Assembly: GCA_937123825.1 (NCBI GenBank)
Contig: CAKZKQ010000735.1
Coordinates: 1-60,462, forward strand
DNA from: an uncultured Pseudomonadota bacterium
GTDB lineage: Bacteria; Myxococcota_A; Bradymonadia; Bradymonadales; GCA-2716585
Reading direction: 5' to 3'
Length of the DNA stretch: 60,462 nucleotides
The notes under the pieces are model-generated. The model did no database searches, was not told where the DNA came from, and worked only from the letters and a program-made list of their open reading frames with translations. A program made the position numbers and the translations under genes. This document shows, piece after piece, positions 7,523-16,719 of this stretch (position 1 is the stretch's first letter; each line of letters begins with the position of its first letter).

Positions 7523-8472
7523 ACATCGCCGCGATGCAGATCTGCCGTGGCCTGAGCTTCTTTGAAACAGGCCTCTTGATGGGCGCGCTGCGCCGGGGCA
7601 CCTCCCCAAGCACGGCGATCCTCACCGCAGCACAGCGCTGCCCCCCAGACCACACCGCCACCGCACTCCACGACCAGATCCGCACGCGCACCCAAACCGC
7701 GCTGGCCTTCAGCCTCAAACGCGTCCACACCTCCTGGTGGACCTCCTTTGAGCGCCTGGAGCGCCCCAGCACCATCGCGCTCATGCGCGACGTCCACCAA
7801 ACCCCCAACACCGCCCTCCACGGCGCCACCGCCACCTGGCTCCAACACCGCGCCGCCGACCGTTTTGGTTGGCTCGATCCTCGCCATCGCTGGGAAATCG
7901 ACCAGGGCGCTGTCCTGGAATGGCCCGCCCTGGCGCTGCTGCCCGAAGACGACTTGATGGCGCTGCTCGAAGCCCTGGGCATGGAACAACTCTCGGCCGC
8001 CATGCACGGCGCTGGACGCCGCGAGCTGGCCACCGTCGGTCGACAGGTCGGCCCCAGGCTCGCCGCCATCCTCTGGCGACGCCTCCAAAACCCCCAACCC
8101 ATCAGCGACACCGCCCGCAGCCTCAGCCGCCACGCCCTCCTGATGCTCGCCCAAAAAGGCCCCTGGTCAGACAAACACCGCATCGAACGGCTGGGACTCT
8201 ACATGCTGGCCTGCGGCGGCGCCGGGCGCTGGGATCAAGACGTCCGAGCGCTGGCCCACAGCCTCCCGTTGACGCTGGGCTCGTGGCTGCTCCATTGCCA
8301 GCAAAACCTGCTGCGCGGCCCTGCGATCGACACCCTCAGCGCCGAGCTGTCCAGGCGCTCCCTCTCGGTCCTGCGCCACCTCTCCGCCCAGGGCCTCACC
8401 CAGGGCCGCTACCACCGGCGCATCATCACCCTGCGCCCGCCCACACGCACCCTGCCAGACGAGGCATCATGA
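7519..8472 (+). CDS. sctK: Probable T3SS sorting-platform protein SctK
   Basis: A 317-residue soluble protein without a signal or membrane segment, rich in Leu/Ala/Arg helices. I do not recognise a diagnostic motif; the call rests on position, because the order J-K-L-N is that of yscJ-yscK-yscL and of many sct operons. SctK links the sorting-platform pods to the SctD ring. Starts and stops overlap by ATGA on both sides (7519-7522 and 8469-8472). SctK sequences diverge strongly, so absence of obvious similarity is expected. Confidence 0.6.
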   Translation: MNIAAMQICRGLSFFETGLLMGALRRGTSPSTAILTAAQRCPPDHTATALHDQIRTRTQTALAFSLKRVHTSWWTSFERLERPSTIALMRDVHQTPNTALHGATATWLQHRAADRFGWLDPRHRWEIDQGAVLEWPALALLPEDDLMALLEALGMEQLSAAMHGAGRRELATVGRQVGPRLAAILWRRLQNPQPISDTARSLSRHALLMLAQKGPWSDKHRIERLGLYMLACGGAGRWDQDVRALAHSLPLTLGSWLLHCQQNLLRGPAIDTLSAELSRRSLSVLRHLSAQGLTQGRYHRRIITLRPPTRTLPDEAS

Positions 8473-9101
8473 GCGACCCCAACACCACCCGCGTCTTGAG
8501 CGCCATTGAAGCCGCCCAAAAAGACCTCACACGTCTGGCCACCCCTGCCCAGGCTCGGCCCACCTCCGCGCGCGAAGCCCAAACGCTCCTCGACGCCCAC
8601 CAAACCTTGGAGCGCGCCCAAAAACTGCTCCAACAAGCCCAGCGAGAGGCCGCCAACATCGCCCAAACCGCCCAGATCGAGGGTCACCGCCAGGGCATGG
8701 CCCAGGCCTTTGAGGCGCTGACCATGGCCCGCGCAGAGTACGACGCGCTGATGACGCGCAGCGAACCCGACATGGTCCACCTGGCCCTGGAACTGACGCG
8801 CCGCATCGTGGGACGCCACCTGGAAGTCGAACCCGCCGCCATGGCTCAAATGGTCTCACACGCCCTGACCTCGGTCGCCAACCAACGCCGCGTCGAAGTC
8901 CGCGTCCACCCCGACGATCTGGCCCGGCTGCGCCCCTGGCAAGACGACCTCGACGCCCACGCCTCCGCCCCCGTGACGCTCACCGAAGATGCGCGCCTTG
9001 AACCGGGCCAGTGCATCATCCAAACCGAAACCGGGATCATTGAAGCCGACCTGGACACCCAACTCCAAGTCATGGCCGAAGCCATGGGGGTCACCCTATG
9101 A
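8469..9101 (+). CDS. sctL: Type III secretion ATPase stator SctL
   Basis: A 210-residue protein with the SctL/FliH/V-ATPase-E layout: a long N-terminal alpha-helical coiled coil rich in Gln/Ala/Glu (QTLERAQKLLQQAQREAANIAQ), then a globular C-terminal domain (LALELTRRIVGRHLEVEP ... VEVRVHPDDLARLRPWQ ... LEPGQCIIQTETGIIEADLDTQLQVMAEAM). These are the family's conserved segments. SctL dimers tether and regulate the SctN hexamer. It overlaps sctN by ATGA (9098-9101). Confidence 0.85.
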   Translation: MSDPNTTRVLSAIEAAQKDLTRLATPAQARPTSAREAQTLLDAHQTLERAQKLLQQAQREAANIAQTAQIEGHRQGMAQAFEALTMARAEYDALMTRSEPDMVHLALELTRRIVGRHLEVEPAAMAQMVSHALTSVANQRRVEVRVHPDDLARLRPWQDDLDAHASAPVTLTEDARLEPGQCIIQTETGIIEADLDTQLQVMAEAMGVTL

Positions 9102-10417
9102 ACAAGCCCAACCTCAGCCGCTACCTCAACCGCCTCGACGGCAGCCGCCCCGCAGTGCGCGTTCATGGCCGCGTCAGACAGGTGACCGGCCTGATGCTCA
9201 GGGCCACCGTCCCCGGCGTCACCATTGGAGAATTGGTCGAGGTCGAAACCAGCCGCAAAGGCCCGCTCCAGGCCCAGGTGGTGGGTTTCAAGGGCGAAGA
9301 AGCCGTCCTGATGCCGCTGGGATCGCTGATGGGGGTGGGTCCAGACAGCCCCGTCAAGGCCACCGGCGAGCCGCTGAGCGTGATGTGTGGTCAAGGGTTG
9401 TTGGGGCGAGTGCTCGATGGTCTGGGACGCCCAATGGATGGGTTGGGTCCAATTGAGGGGCCTTTGGTGGCTCGCCCCCTCGACTGTCCACCGCCCGACC
9501 CCATGCGGCGGCGGCGAATTGACGCCCCGTTTGAAACCGGTGTGCGGGCCATTGATGGGCTCTTGACCCTGGGCGAAGGGCAACGCGTGGGGCTTTTTGC
9601 CGGCAGCGGCGTGGGCAAGTCCTCGCTTTTGGGGCATCTGGCCCGCTCCAGCTCTGCCGACGTCAACGTGATCTGCCTGGTGGGAGAGCGAGGCCGGGAG
9701 TTGAGGGACTTTTTGGAGGGTGCCCTGGGCGATGAAGGGCGACAGCGCTCGGTGGTGGTCTGCGCCACCAGCGACGCCCCAGGTTTGCTGCGGATCAAAG
9801 CCGCGCTGGTGGCCACCTCCATCGCCGAGCATTTCAGGCAACAGGGCAAGCAGGTCTTGCTGATGATGGACTCGGTCACGCGGCTGGCCCAGGCCCAGCG
9901 AGAGGTGGGGCTGACCGCCGGAGAGCCCCCCGTGCGCCAGGGCTACCCGCCGAGCGCCTTCAGCCTCCTGCCAAAGCTCATGGAACGGGTCGGCAACGAC
10001 CACCAGGGCTCCATCACGGCCATCTACACCGTGCTGGTTCCCGGCGACGACCTGCGCGACCCCATCGCCGATGAGGTCCGCTCGATCCTCGACGGCCACA
10101 TTGTCTTAAGCCGAGCGCTGGCCGAGCGCGCCCACTGGCCCGCCATCGATGTGTTGCAGTCGCTGAGCCGCTTGATGCGCGCGTTGGCCGACAAAGACCA
10201 CCTGGAGGCGGCCGAAGCCATGCGGCGCGCGCTGGCGCTGCATGAAGAGCGCCGCGACCTGATCTCATTGGGCGCTTATCAGCACGGCGATGATCCATCT
10301 TTGGATGAGGCCATTGAACTGCGCGAAGATTTGGACGACTTCCTTCAGCAGGATCTGCACACGCACACCCCCATGAGCGACACCGTCGACACCATCATGG
10401 ACCTGATGGGCGTCTGA
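9098..10417 (+). CDS. sctN: Type III secretion ATPase SctN
   Basis: A 439-residue FliI/SctN-type rotary ATPase of full length. It has an N-terminal beta-barrel region, Walker A at residues 169-176 (GSGVGKSS), the FliI/SctN signature around VGERGRELRDFLEGALG, Walker B (KQVLLMMDSVTRLAQAQREVGL), and GYPPSAFSLLPKLMERVG. It unfolds and releases chaperone-bound substrates. It ends the operon. No flagellar genes or other sct genes (R, S, T, U, V, Q, C) occur in the window, so the export gate must be encoded elsewhere if the system works. Confidence 0.93.
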   Translation: MNKPNLSRYLNRLDGSRPAVRVHGRVRQVTGLMLRATVPGVTIGELVEVETSRKGPLQAQVVGFKGEEAVLMPLGSLMGVGPDSPVKATGEPLSVMCGQGLLGRVLDGLGRPMDGLGPIEGPLVARPLDCPPPDPMRRRRIDAPFETGVRAIDGLLTLGEGQRVGLFAGSGVGKSSLLGHLARSSSADVNVICLVGERGRELRDFLEGALGDEGRQRSVVVCATSDAPGLLRIKAALVATSIAEHFRQQGKQVLLMMDSVTRLAQAQREVGLTAGEPPVRQGYPPSAFSLLPKLMERVGNDHQGSITAIYTVLVPGDDLRDPIADEVRSILDGHIVLSRALAERAHWPAIDVLQSLSRLMRALADKDHLEAAEAMRRALALHEERRDLISLGAYQHGDDPSLDEAIELREDLDDFLQQDLHTHTPMSDTVDTIMDLMGV

Positions 10418-10426
10418 GCATGGACC

Positions 10427-11149
10427 TCAGAACTCCCAAAGGGGCAGCACAATCCTGGGAGGGCCGGTGTTTTGCGCTGGCTCGTCCTCGGCGCTGAGCA
10501 CCACCACCGTCACAATCGTCCCCAGCGCCACCACCCCCACGCCAGTCCAAAACCACCACGTCGTGTAGAAGGGTTCGACCTCAGGCTGGAGTTCGAGCGT
10601 CACGTCCAACTCGTAGGACTCTCCGCCAACCACCGGCATGGTCACGCTGTGGACCTTGTAGCCCGGCGCAGCGATCTCCAGCACGCGCTGGCCTTCGTCA
10701 ATTTCGCCGTTGAAGGGAGATTGCCCGATGAAGCGCCCATCAACGCTGATTCGGGCGCCTTGCGGGGCGGTGCGGATGGTAAAGATGCCGCTGATGGGGA
10801 GCATCAGGGCTTCGACAAGAAAAGGACGCCGCCCGGGAGGGACCTCGACGGTCTCCAGAAAGGGCGTGTAGCCGGGACGGACGATTTTGATGGTGTGTTG
10901 GCCAGCTTCGACCTTGATGGGCTTGTCCATTGGGGTCAGCCCGACCAGCTCGCCGTTGATGAAGATCTCAGCGTCGGCCACAGCCGAGGAGATCTCAATG
11001 TATCCGTAGCGGGGGCGCCTTCGACGTTGGGCGTTGGCCACGGATGGGTCCTGCTGAAGCAAGGCGGGCAGGATGCCCAGTCCAGACTCAAGCAGGATCA
11101 ACGCCGCGCAGAGCAACACGCGCAGCGGCGCTGTGGGGTGGGCGTTCAC
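10427..11149 (-). CDS. PEGA-domain membrane-anchored protein
   Basis: A 240-residue protein with an N-terminal hydrophobic signal/anchor and two PEGA repeats: GYIEISSAVADAEIFINGELVGLTP (~50-115) and GIFTIRTAPQGARISVDGRFIG (~118-185). Near the C-terminus is a transmembrane segment (WFWTGVGVVALGTIVTVVVL). PEGA domains are small beta sandwiches common in Myxococcota surface proteins and bind partners rather than catalyse. The GTG start overlaps the stop of the response-regulator gene (GTGA), so it is translationally coupled. It converges with sctN, nine bases apart. Confidence 0.85.
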   Translation of the reverse strand: MNAHPTAPLRVLLCAALILLESGLGILPALLQQDPSVANAQRRRRPRYGYIEISSAVADAEIFINGELVGLTPMDKPIKVEAGQHTIKIVRPGYTPFLETVEVPPGRRPFLVEALMLPISGIFTIRTAPQGARISVDGRFIGQSPFNGEIDEGQRVLEIAAPGYKVHSVTMPVVGGESYELDVTLELQPEVEPFYTTWWFWTGVGVVALGTIVTVVVLSAEDEPAQNTGPPRIVLPLWEF

Positions 11150-11547
11150 TCGTCGCCGCGCTTCTCGCTCAACACCTTGCGGATTTTGAAGTCCAACTCG
11201 TTGAAGTCAAAGGGCTTGTCAATGTAGTCGTCGGCCCCGTAGAGGGGGCTGGTGAGTTCATTGACGGTGGCGCCGATGGCGGTGAGCATGATCACCCCGG
11301 TGCGATCGTACTCCTCGTGGGTCTTGACGTACTTGCACACTTCCCAGCCGTTGAGCTCGGGCATCATGACATCGAGGATGATCAGGTCGGGTTTGCTGGT
11401 GATGAGCGTCTCAAGGGCCTCAGCGCCGTCCTCTGCTTCGATCAGATCGCACTGACGCAGCGACAGGTGGGCCTTGAGCAGCTTGCGGATCTCGGGGTCA
11501 TCGTCGGCGATGAGGATAAGAGGGTTTTCCCGGGTCTCTTCGGACAT
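11146..11547 (-). CDS. Single-domain response regulator (CheY-like receiver)
   Basis: A 133-residue stand-alone receiver: acidic pocket in LILIADDDPE, phosphoacceptor Asp in DLIILDVMMPELNGWEV, Thr/Ser switch in VIMLTAIG, and Lys in YIDKPFDFNEL. There is no output domain, so it must act through protein contacts. It lies 42 bases after the FHA/TPR gene and overlaps the PEGA gene, suggesting a three-gene FHA - receiver - PEGA unit. No histidine kinase is in the window. Confidence 0.93.
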   Translation of the reverse strand: MSEETRENPLILIADDDPEIRKLLKAHLSLRQCDLIEAEDGAEALETLITSKPDLIILDVMMPELNGWEVCKYVKTHEEYDRTGVIMLTAIGATVNELTSPLYGADDYIDKPFDFNELDFKIRKVLSEKRGDE

Positions 11548-11589
11548 GGTCTTCCTTATCTAAAGGGTCGGTGGCCTCGGGGCCGGACC

Positions 11590-14055
11590 TCAAAGCTCGG
11601 CCATGAGCTGCTTGGCCTTCTTATGGGTGTCAGAACTGGCGGGGAGCATGTCCACGATGGCCTTGGCGATGCGTCGGGCCTGGTTGGGATCGCTCTCCTT
11701 GCGGTTGAGGGCGTCGATGTACATCGAGCGACCCTTGCTTTCGAGTTTGGACAACAACTGCTGGTTGCCCACGTGACTGGGGTTGTAGCCCTTGACCTTC
11801 TTGGCGCTTCGGCCTGCCAGAGCAAAGTTCTGGCTGTTGAAGGCAGACTGGGCAACCTGGAAGTGGCCTTCGGCCAGCTTCTGGCGCAACTCCGCGCTGT
11901 GGTAGCCGGTGCGGCTGATGCTCTTATCAAGGCGATAGGCGATGCCAAGCTCGCTGGTGGCTTTGCTCCACTGACCGGCGGAGTAGGCCGCGCTGCCGCT
12001 CTTGTAGGACTTCTCAAACGAGGCCACTTTGCCGGCCAACTCGGTGGCCTGACGCTTGCTGAAGCCATCAAAGGTGTTGGCGATGTTGTTGAAGTAGTTG
12101 ATCGCCTCCCGGTAGCGCTTGCCGCGATACATGCTCAGGCCAGGGGCAAAGTCGGCCACACCAGTGTTGCCACCGCCGCCACCGCCGCCGTTGCCAGCGC
12201 TGGGGGGATCTTTTTTGGCGACCCCGCCGCCGTTGCCAGCGGGGGGCTTGTTGTTGGGGCGACCTGTGGCGACCGCCGCCGGAGGCTTGCTTCCACCGCC
12301 GCCGCCGCCACCATTCTTGGCCTTGGGGCGCGTTCCGGCAGGGCGCGGCGCGCGCGGGTCGTTGTCGGCAAAGGCGGTGGGCCGGGTGTAGGACTCGTCG
12401 GGGAGATCATTGATCTTCTGACGCAGCGCCTTGGCCCCGGCGTGATCGGGCAGCGTGCTCAACGCCTGGGCGACTTTCTTGTCGGCCTCATCGTAGTTTT
12501 TGGCCTCAAACTGCTTGTTGCCCTGCACGACCAGAGCGTCGGCGTGCTTGCCTCGGGTGTCTTTGAGGAGCTTCTGGGCTTCTTCGTCGTAGACCGAGCC
12601 AGTGCGCACCGAGGAGAGCTTGGCGATGGCCTCGGGATACTCTTTCTTTTCGACCAGTCGGCGGCCTCGCTCGAGCGCCTGCTGGTTGGATTGTTCCACG
12701 CGCACGCGCTCAAGCTGGAGTTCAGCGTCCTTGCGGATCTGGAAGTCTCGCTCTTCGCGGGCCAAGTCGGCGGCGATGGTGAACTTCTCTTCGGCTTTGG
12801 ACCAGTCGCGGGCTTTGACGTGCTCGCTGCCCTCGGTGAAGTAGGCCGAGGCGGGCTTGTTGCTGACCTGAGCACCGTCGGGGCGCGCGTCGTTCTGGAA
12901 GTCCAGATAGATTTTGGCGCCGATGACGACGGTCAACGACAGGAAGAGCAAGCCAAAGGTGGCGATCAGCGCCGTGAGGATCAGCCCGGAGGACCGGGTG
13001 TTGGTGGGCGCTGGTGCTTGCTGAAGCTGAAAGTGGGTGGCGGTGGCGTTGTGGCCTGGGGGCGAATTGGAGTAGTTGGTCACCGGCGGCGCAGCAGGCG
13101 CGGCCACCACGGCGGGATTGGCCATGGTCGAGCGGCGCGCCGGAGCAGCCCCTGCTTCGGAGGGGTGCACGTTGAGGCGGCGCTGGCCAGGGGGCCGTGA
13201 GGCGCCAGGGCCGGTGATGACAAACTCAAGGATGGTGTTGCCGATCTCGATGCGATCGCCCCCAAAGAGATCCGCGTCCAGGACGCGGGTGCCGTTGAGT
13301 CGGGTGCCGTTGCCGCTGTTGAGGTCGTTGAGCTTGAAGATGCCGTCGGCCTGACGCTTGATCTCGCAGTGCTGGCGGCTCATGGCGATGTCGGGGACCA
13401 GGATGTCGTTGTTGGTCCCGCGGCCAATCGTGACGCGGTCGCGCGCCAGCAAGTATTCCTTTTGCTGACCGCCGCCCTGCACCACGCGCAGCTTGGCCCG
13501 CGTGGGTTCGTCGTCCATGGCGGGCACAAAGATCTGGGTCTTCTCTTCAGAGAACGCCCCAGGATCATCGGCCACGACCCCATCATCAAGTTGAATGGAC
13601 GGCTGAGCGGGGTTGGAGGCTTCGAGCGCCTTGATCCGGCTCGACCCCACCGACGGCCCTGCCCCCTGACCCGAGAGCAGGGCGTCTTGCCCCGAAACCA
13701 CGGGCGCGGGCGCTGGAGCGGCCGCTGCGGGCGCCGGGGCAGGCGCGGCTTCAGCCTGCGCCTTGGCCTCTTCCTCTTCCTCCATGGCCAGGAGGTCAGA
13801 GATGTCCAGGTTGATGGTCCGCTCCCGGCGCTCGGGGGCCTTGAGCCCTTCCGCGTCGGGGACCTTGTTCTTCTTGGCTTTGTCTTTGGCGGCGGCCTTT
13901 TGGCTGTCGAGCGCGGCGAGCCGATCGAGCAACGAGGGGTCGATCGTGGTGTGCTCGGAGGCAAACCCGCCGTCACCGCCCAGATCACCCCAGCCCTCTT
14001 CAAGGAGGCTGTCCTCCGAGGCGCCCATGTCCTGGTCAGATTCTGGTTTTGTCAT
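11590..14055 (-). CDS. FHA-domain, single-pass membrane protein with extracytoplasmic TPR region
   Basis: An 821-residue protein. Residues 1-185 are low-complexity Ala/Pro/Glu; 188-281 form an FHA phosphothreonine-binding domain (IGRGTNNDILV, MSRQHCEI, NSGNGTRLNG). A Pro/Ala linker leads to one transmembrane helix at about 358-383. Then come TPR-like helices (residues ~400-550), a polyglycine/Pro/Lys linker (~605-660) and a second TPR-like block to the C-terminus. The layout, cytoplasmic FHA plus one helix plus a large outer part, matches that of SctD, the injectisome ring protein that pairs with SctJ. The outer part is TPR rather than ring-building motifs, so SctD-like function is only an inference from the neighbouring sct operon. 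The FHA may instead read a Ser/Thr kinase. Confidence 0.85.
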   Translation of the reverse strand: MTKPESDQDMGASEDSLLEEGWGDLGGDGGFASEHTTIDPSLLDRLAALDSQKAAAKDKAKKNKVPDAEGLKAPERRERTINLDISDLLAMEEEEEAKAQAEAAPAPAPAAAAPAPAPVVSGQDALLSGQGAGPSVGSSRIKALEASNPAQPSIQLDDGVVADDPGAFSEEKTQIFVPAMDDEPTRAKLRVVQGGGQQKEYLLARDRVTIGRGTNNDILVPDIAMSRQHCEIKRQADGIFKLNDLNSGNGTRLNGTRVLDADLFGGDRIEIGNTILEFVITGPGASRPPGQRRLNVHPSEAGAAPARRSTMANPAVVAAPAAPPVTNYSNSPPGHNATATHFQLQQAPAPTNTRSSGLILTALIATFGLLFLSLTVVIGAKIYLDFQNDARPDGAQVSNKPASAYFTEGSEHVKARDWSKAEEKFTIAADLAREERDFQIRKDAELQLERVRVEQSNQQALERGRRLVEKKEYPEAIAKLSSVRTGSVYDEEAQKLLKDTRGKHADALVVQGNKQFEAKNYDEADKKVAQALSTLPDHAGAKALRQKINDLPDESYTRPTAFADNDPRAPRPAGTRPKAKNGGGGGGGSKPPAAVATGRPNNKPPAGNGGGVAKKDPPSAGNGGGGGGGNTGVADFAPGLSMYRGKRYREAINYFNNIANTFDGFSKRQATELAGKVASFEKSYKSGSAAYSAGQWSKATSELGIAYRLDKSISRTGYHSAELRQKLAEGHFQVAQSAFNSQNFALAGRSAKKVKGYNPSHVGNQQLLSKLESKGRSMYIDALNRKESDPNQARRIAKAIVDMLPASSDTHKKAKQLMAEL

Positions 14056-14094
14056 GGTCTGTCCTGTTCACCTTCGATCCAAAGCACCGATCTC

Positions 14095-14123
14095 ACATTA
14101 AAGTTCGTCTTACGACGGGTCAA
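14095..14123 (-). promoter_or_regulatory. Predicted promoter of the FHA - response regulator - PEGA operon
   Basis: On the minus strand TTGACC (14123-14118), 17 bases, then TAATGT (14100-14095). The spacer contains a CGTC-GTAA-GACG inverted repeat. The rest of 14056-14378 holds no gene that I can see. Confidence 0.4.
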
Positions 14124-14378
14124 GATCACATTGCCGGGCGTATGCCGTCACCAGCGTGCATTCTGCACCCCACCACACGATGCGCAAGACTTCTCCACAC
14201 TCTTCTTGGCGACCGGCGCCCCGGGTCTTGGGGTTGGCCCACCTCAAAGGACCCAAAACCCCAGGCCGTTTTGGCAGCGGGCATGCTTTAAACCCAACCA
14301 ACCACCCGAAGTATTCATTTACAAAGACCACGCGCACACCGCGCCTTGTGGTTGTCTCATACCAGGGCCACCCACAGA

Positions 14379-15512
14379 CTACAAAAAGCGGCCCATCACC
14401 CACCTGCTCAGCGCCGGAAAGGCGCGCAGCGGGCCGTTGGCCAACCGCAAGGCAGCCCCTGCCTGCCCCAGCACCGATCCATCCCAGCGCTGGGGCCGAT
14501 CCCAGCCATCGCGGCGCAAGAGCTTGACGTAAGCGTCGAGCGACTGACCTTGACCAGTGCCCAGCGCTCCGAGCGTCGCCATCGCCGCCAGGCGGCCCGA
14601 CTCCATCGACGCCCACAACCCCTGACCTGTCAGCGGATGGGTTGTCCCCAGCGCCTCACCGGCCACCAACAAGCCCGCCTTCCAGGGCCGAGCCCCCTCC
14701 AGCGCCATCCTCATCGGTGCCCCCACCGCCCGGTCCACAGGTCGACCACCCCGCAGGGCATCGCCAAGGACCCGACCACGCTCCATGGTACGCTCCAGGA
14801 GCCGATTCAGATCGCCCACCACGCGCCCATCATCCCCCACCACCAGCGCCGCCCCCACATTAAAGAGGTCATCCCCAAGAGGAATGGCCCAGGTCGCCGC
14901 CCGATCGTCCTCAAACGCCATCAAGATGCGGTCCGGATCGGCCTGCGGCGCTCGCCAGTGGGCGCGCATGGCCAGCGCCGAGGGCGTCGTGCGCGCACAC
15001 ACGCCAAAGCGCCTGAGCGTCTTGCTGCACGCCCCAGTGGCCAGGATCGTGACGGTCGCGCGGATCTCAAAACGACCCTTGTCCCCGTCGGTGCGCTGAC
15101 AACGCACCCCTTGAACCACATCGTCACCGGTCAACAGCGGGCTATGGACCGCCACAGACTCCAACAAACGCGCCCCAGCCCCCACCGCAGCCTGAACCAG
15201 AATGTCATCAAAGATCGCTCGCCGTGCCGCCCAAAAAGGCCCCTGCCAGCTTGCAGGCCGCCGCGCGTTGACCGACACATCCACCCTCTGAACTCGATGA
15301 CAGGTCCGCTCGATCGATGCCCACAACCCAAGCTCGTCCAAGGTCTGTTGGGCGCCAGGACCAAGCACACCGCCGCAGACCTTGGGCCGGGCAAAGCGGG
15401 CCTTGTCCAAAAGCCCTACGCGCACGCCTGCGCGGGCCAACGACAAAGCCGCCACCGCACCAGCCGGACCCGCCCCCGCCACCACGACATCAAAAGAATC
15501 GCCCTTGAGCAC
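14379..15512 (-). CDS. FAD-dependent oxidoreductase, geranylgeranyl reductase-like family
   Basis: About 377 residues. The N-terminus has the FAD dinucleotide fold (DVVVAGAGPAGAVAALSLARAG) and then the RPKVCGGVLGPGA motif typical of geranylgeranyl reductase-like flavoproteins (KxCGGG type). GLLVAGEALGTTHPLTGQGLWASMESG near the C-terminus is the second FAD contact. Substrate unknown: lipid or quinone side-chain saturation is typical. I prefer the GTG at 15512, just before the fold; a TTG at 15566 would add 18 residues. It closely follows the outer-membrane protein gene. Confidence 0.8.
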   Translation of the reverse strand: MLKGDSFDVVVAGAGPAGAVAALSLARAGVRVGLLDKARFARPKVCGGVLGPGAQQTLDELGLWASIERTCHRVQRVDVSVNARRPASWQGPFWAARRAIFDDILVQAAVGAGARLLESVAVHSPLLTGDDVVQGVRCQRTDGDKGRFEIRATVTILATGACSKTLRRFGVCARTTPSALAMRAHWRAPQADPDRILMAFEDDRAATWAIPLGDDLFNVGAALVVGDDGRVVGDLNRLLERTMERGRVLGDALRGGRPVDRAVGAPMRMALEGARPWKAGLLVAGEALGTTHPLTGQGLWASMESGRLAAMATLGALGTGQGQSLDAYVKLLRRDGWDRPQRWDGSVLGQAGAALRLANGPLRAFPALSRWVMGRFL

Positions 15513-15579
15513 AAAGACACCACGGATTCGGTTCTGTTGAGGTCTGCTCCCGTCGCCGGCCCACAAACCTCAACGAAAC

Positions 15580-16719
15580 CTAGAAAAAGGTGTATTGGAC
15601 ACCGGCCCCAAGCTGAAAACCGTCGCCCCCGGCCCCATCCACAAAGACCTCCAGATCGGAGCGCGGGGTCACCCGCAGGCGTGCCCCAAAATAGCCAATG
15701 AAGGTGTTGATCGGGGCCAGCAACTCGGCCTCAGAGAAGATGTAGTAGGGCTCCAGAGCGACCCCTTTGGAGACGGGCACGTGCAAGCGGTTTTGGAAGG
15801 TGACATAGACGGGGTTTCTTCCCCCTGGCAGCGCTGCGCGGTCTCCTGCGTCGGCCCCAAAACCCACGCCCAGCGACATCAAGTTGATGGCGCCGGTCAT
15901 GTGGGGGATGAGCTGGCCCAGATCGAGGCTCAACTCCACCTCAAATTCGCCGCGCAACACGGCGTTGTCGGGGCTCACGTCCCCATCCCCCGGCAAAATG
16001 GAGGGGTCAAAAGAGGCCCCCTCAAGGGCCACCTTCAACATCAAGTAGTCATACGCGTTGCGGCCTTCAACGGGCTTGAGCGCCACCCCCACGTCCAACT
16101 GCCGGTAAAGCAGGCGCGCGTCCAACTCCACACCCGCCTCAATGAGCAGAAAGTCCAGGTCGACCTCTGCGTCGATGTCCAGGACGTTCACCAGACCGGT
16201 CAAATCGGATGAGCTGACGAATCGGTACTCTGCGCCCAGCTCCAGCAATTGTGTGTTGAAGATGGGCTCGGCAAGCACGTTGCGGCTGCCTTTGACCGAG
16301 CCGATGATGTCCACCAGGTAAGAGCTGAAAAAGAGGCCGCCGCCAATCTGCCCCAACCCCAGGCCAATCTCTTCGGCCGCCACGGAGCCATCGGCGTTGA
16401 CAAAGACCAGCAGCGCGCCGCCGATCAAGACAAGGCTAGAGACCTCGGTGAGCAAGAGTTGCCAACCCGTGCTGGACTCTTCAATGAAGAAGTGCCCGGC
16501 ACCGCGCCACACCGCGCCCCCCACAGCGGCGATCACCCCGCCCGCCAGCGAGCCCTGGTTTGAGACGCTGTCTTCCCACTGAAACCCGTACTCGCGCAGC
16601 TCATCGTCGGTCATCTGCTCCAGGGGCGGGCGCGCACCACGCTGCTGAGCGTGCGCGGCCGTGGGCAACGCAGCCCAGGCCACACACAACGCGGCGCACA
16701 CGGCCGCCCTGGCCCTCAT
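15580..16719 (-). CDS. Secreted outer-membrane beta-barrel-like protein
   Basis: A 379-residue protein with a cleavable signal peptide (AALPTAAHAQ). A hydrophobic middle region (about residues 55-125) is followed by alternating beta strands and a C-terminal aromatic end (VQYTFF), the signature recognised by the BAM machinery. I do not recognise the family. Its ATG overlaps the stop of the LpoA-like lipoprotein gene (16716-16719), so the two are translationally coupled and probably act together in the envelope. Confidence 0.7.
   Translation of the reverse strand: MRARAAVCAALCVAWAALPTAAHAQQRGARPPLEQMTDDELREYGFQWEDSVSNQGSLAGGVIAAVGGAVWRGAGHFFIEESSTGWQLLLTEVSSLVLIGGALLVFVNADGSVAAEEIGLGLGQIGGGLFFSSYLVDIIGSVKGSRNVLAEPIFNTQLLELGAEYRFVSSSDLTGLVNVLDIDAEVDLDFLLIEAGVELDARLLYRQLDVGVALKPVEGRNAYDYLMLKVALEGASFDPSILPGDGDVSPDNAVLRGEFEVELSLDLGQLIPHMTGAINLMSLGVGFGADAGDRAALPGGRNPVYVTFQNRLHVPVSKGVALEPYYIFSEAELLAPINTFIGYFGARLRVTPRSDLEVFVDGAGGDGFQLGAGVQYTFF

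Noticed and set aside
6710..10417. Flagellar fliF/fliH/fliI genes
   Set aside because: The first gene encodes a short lipoprotein with SctJ layout, not the large FliF, and no other flagellar gene is present.
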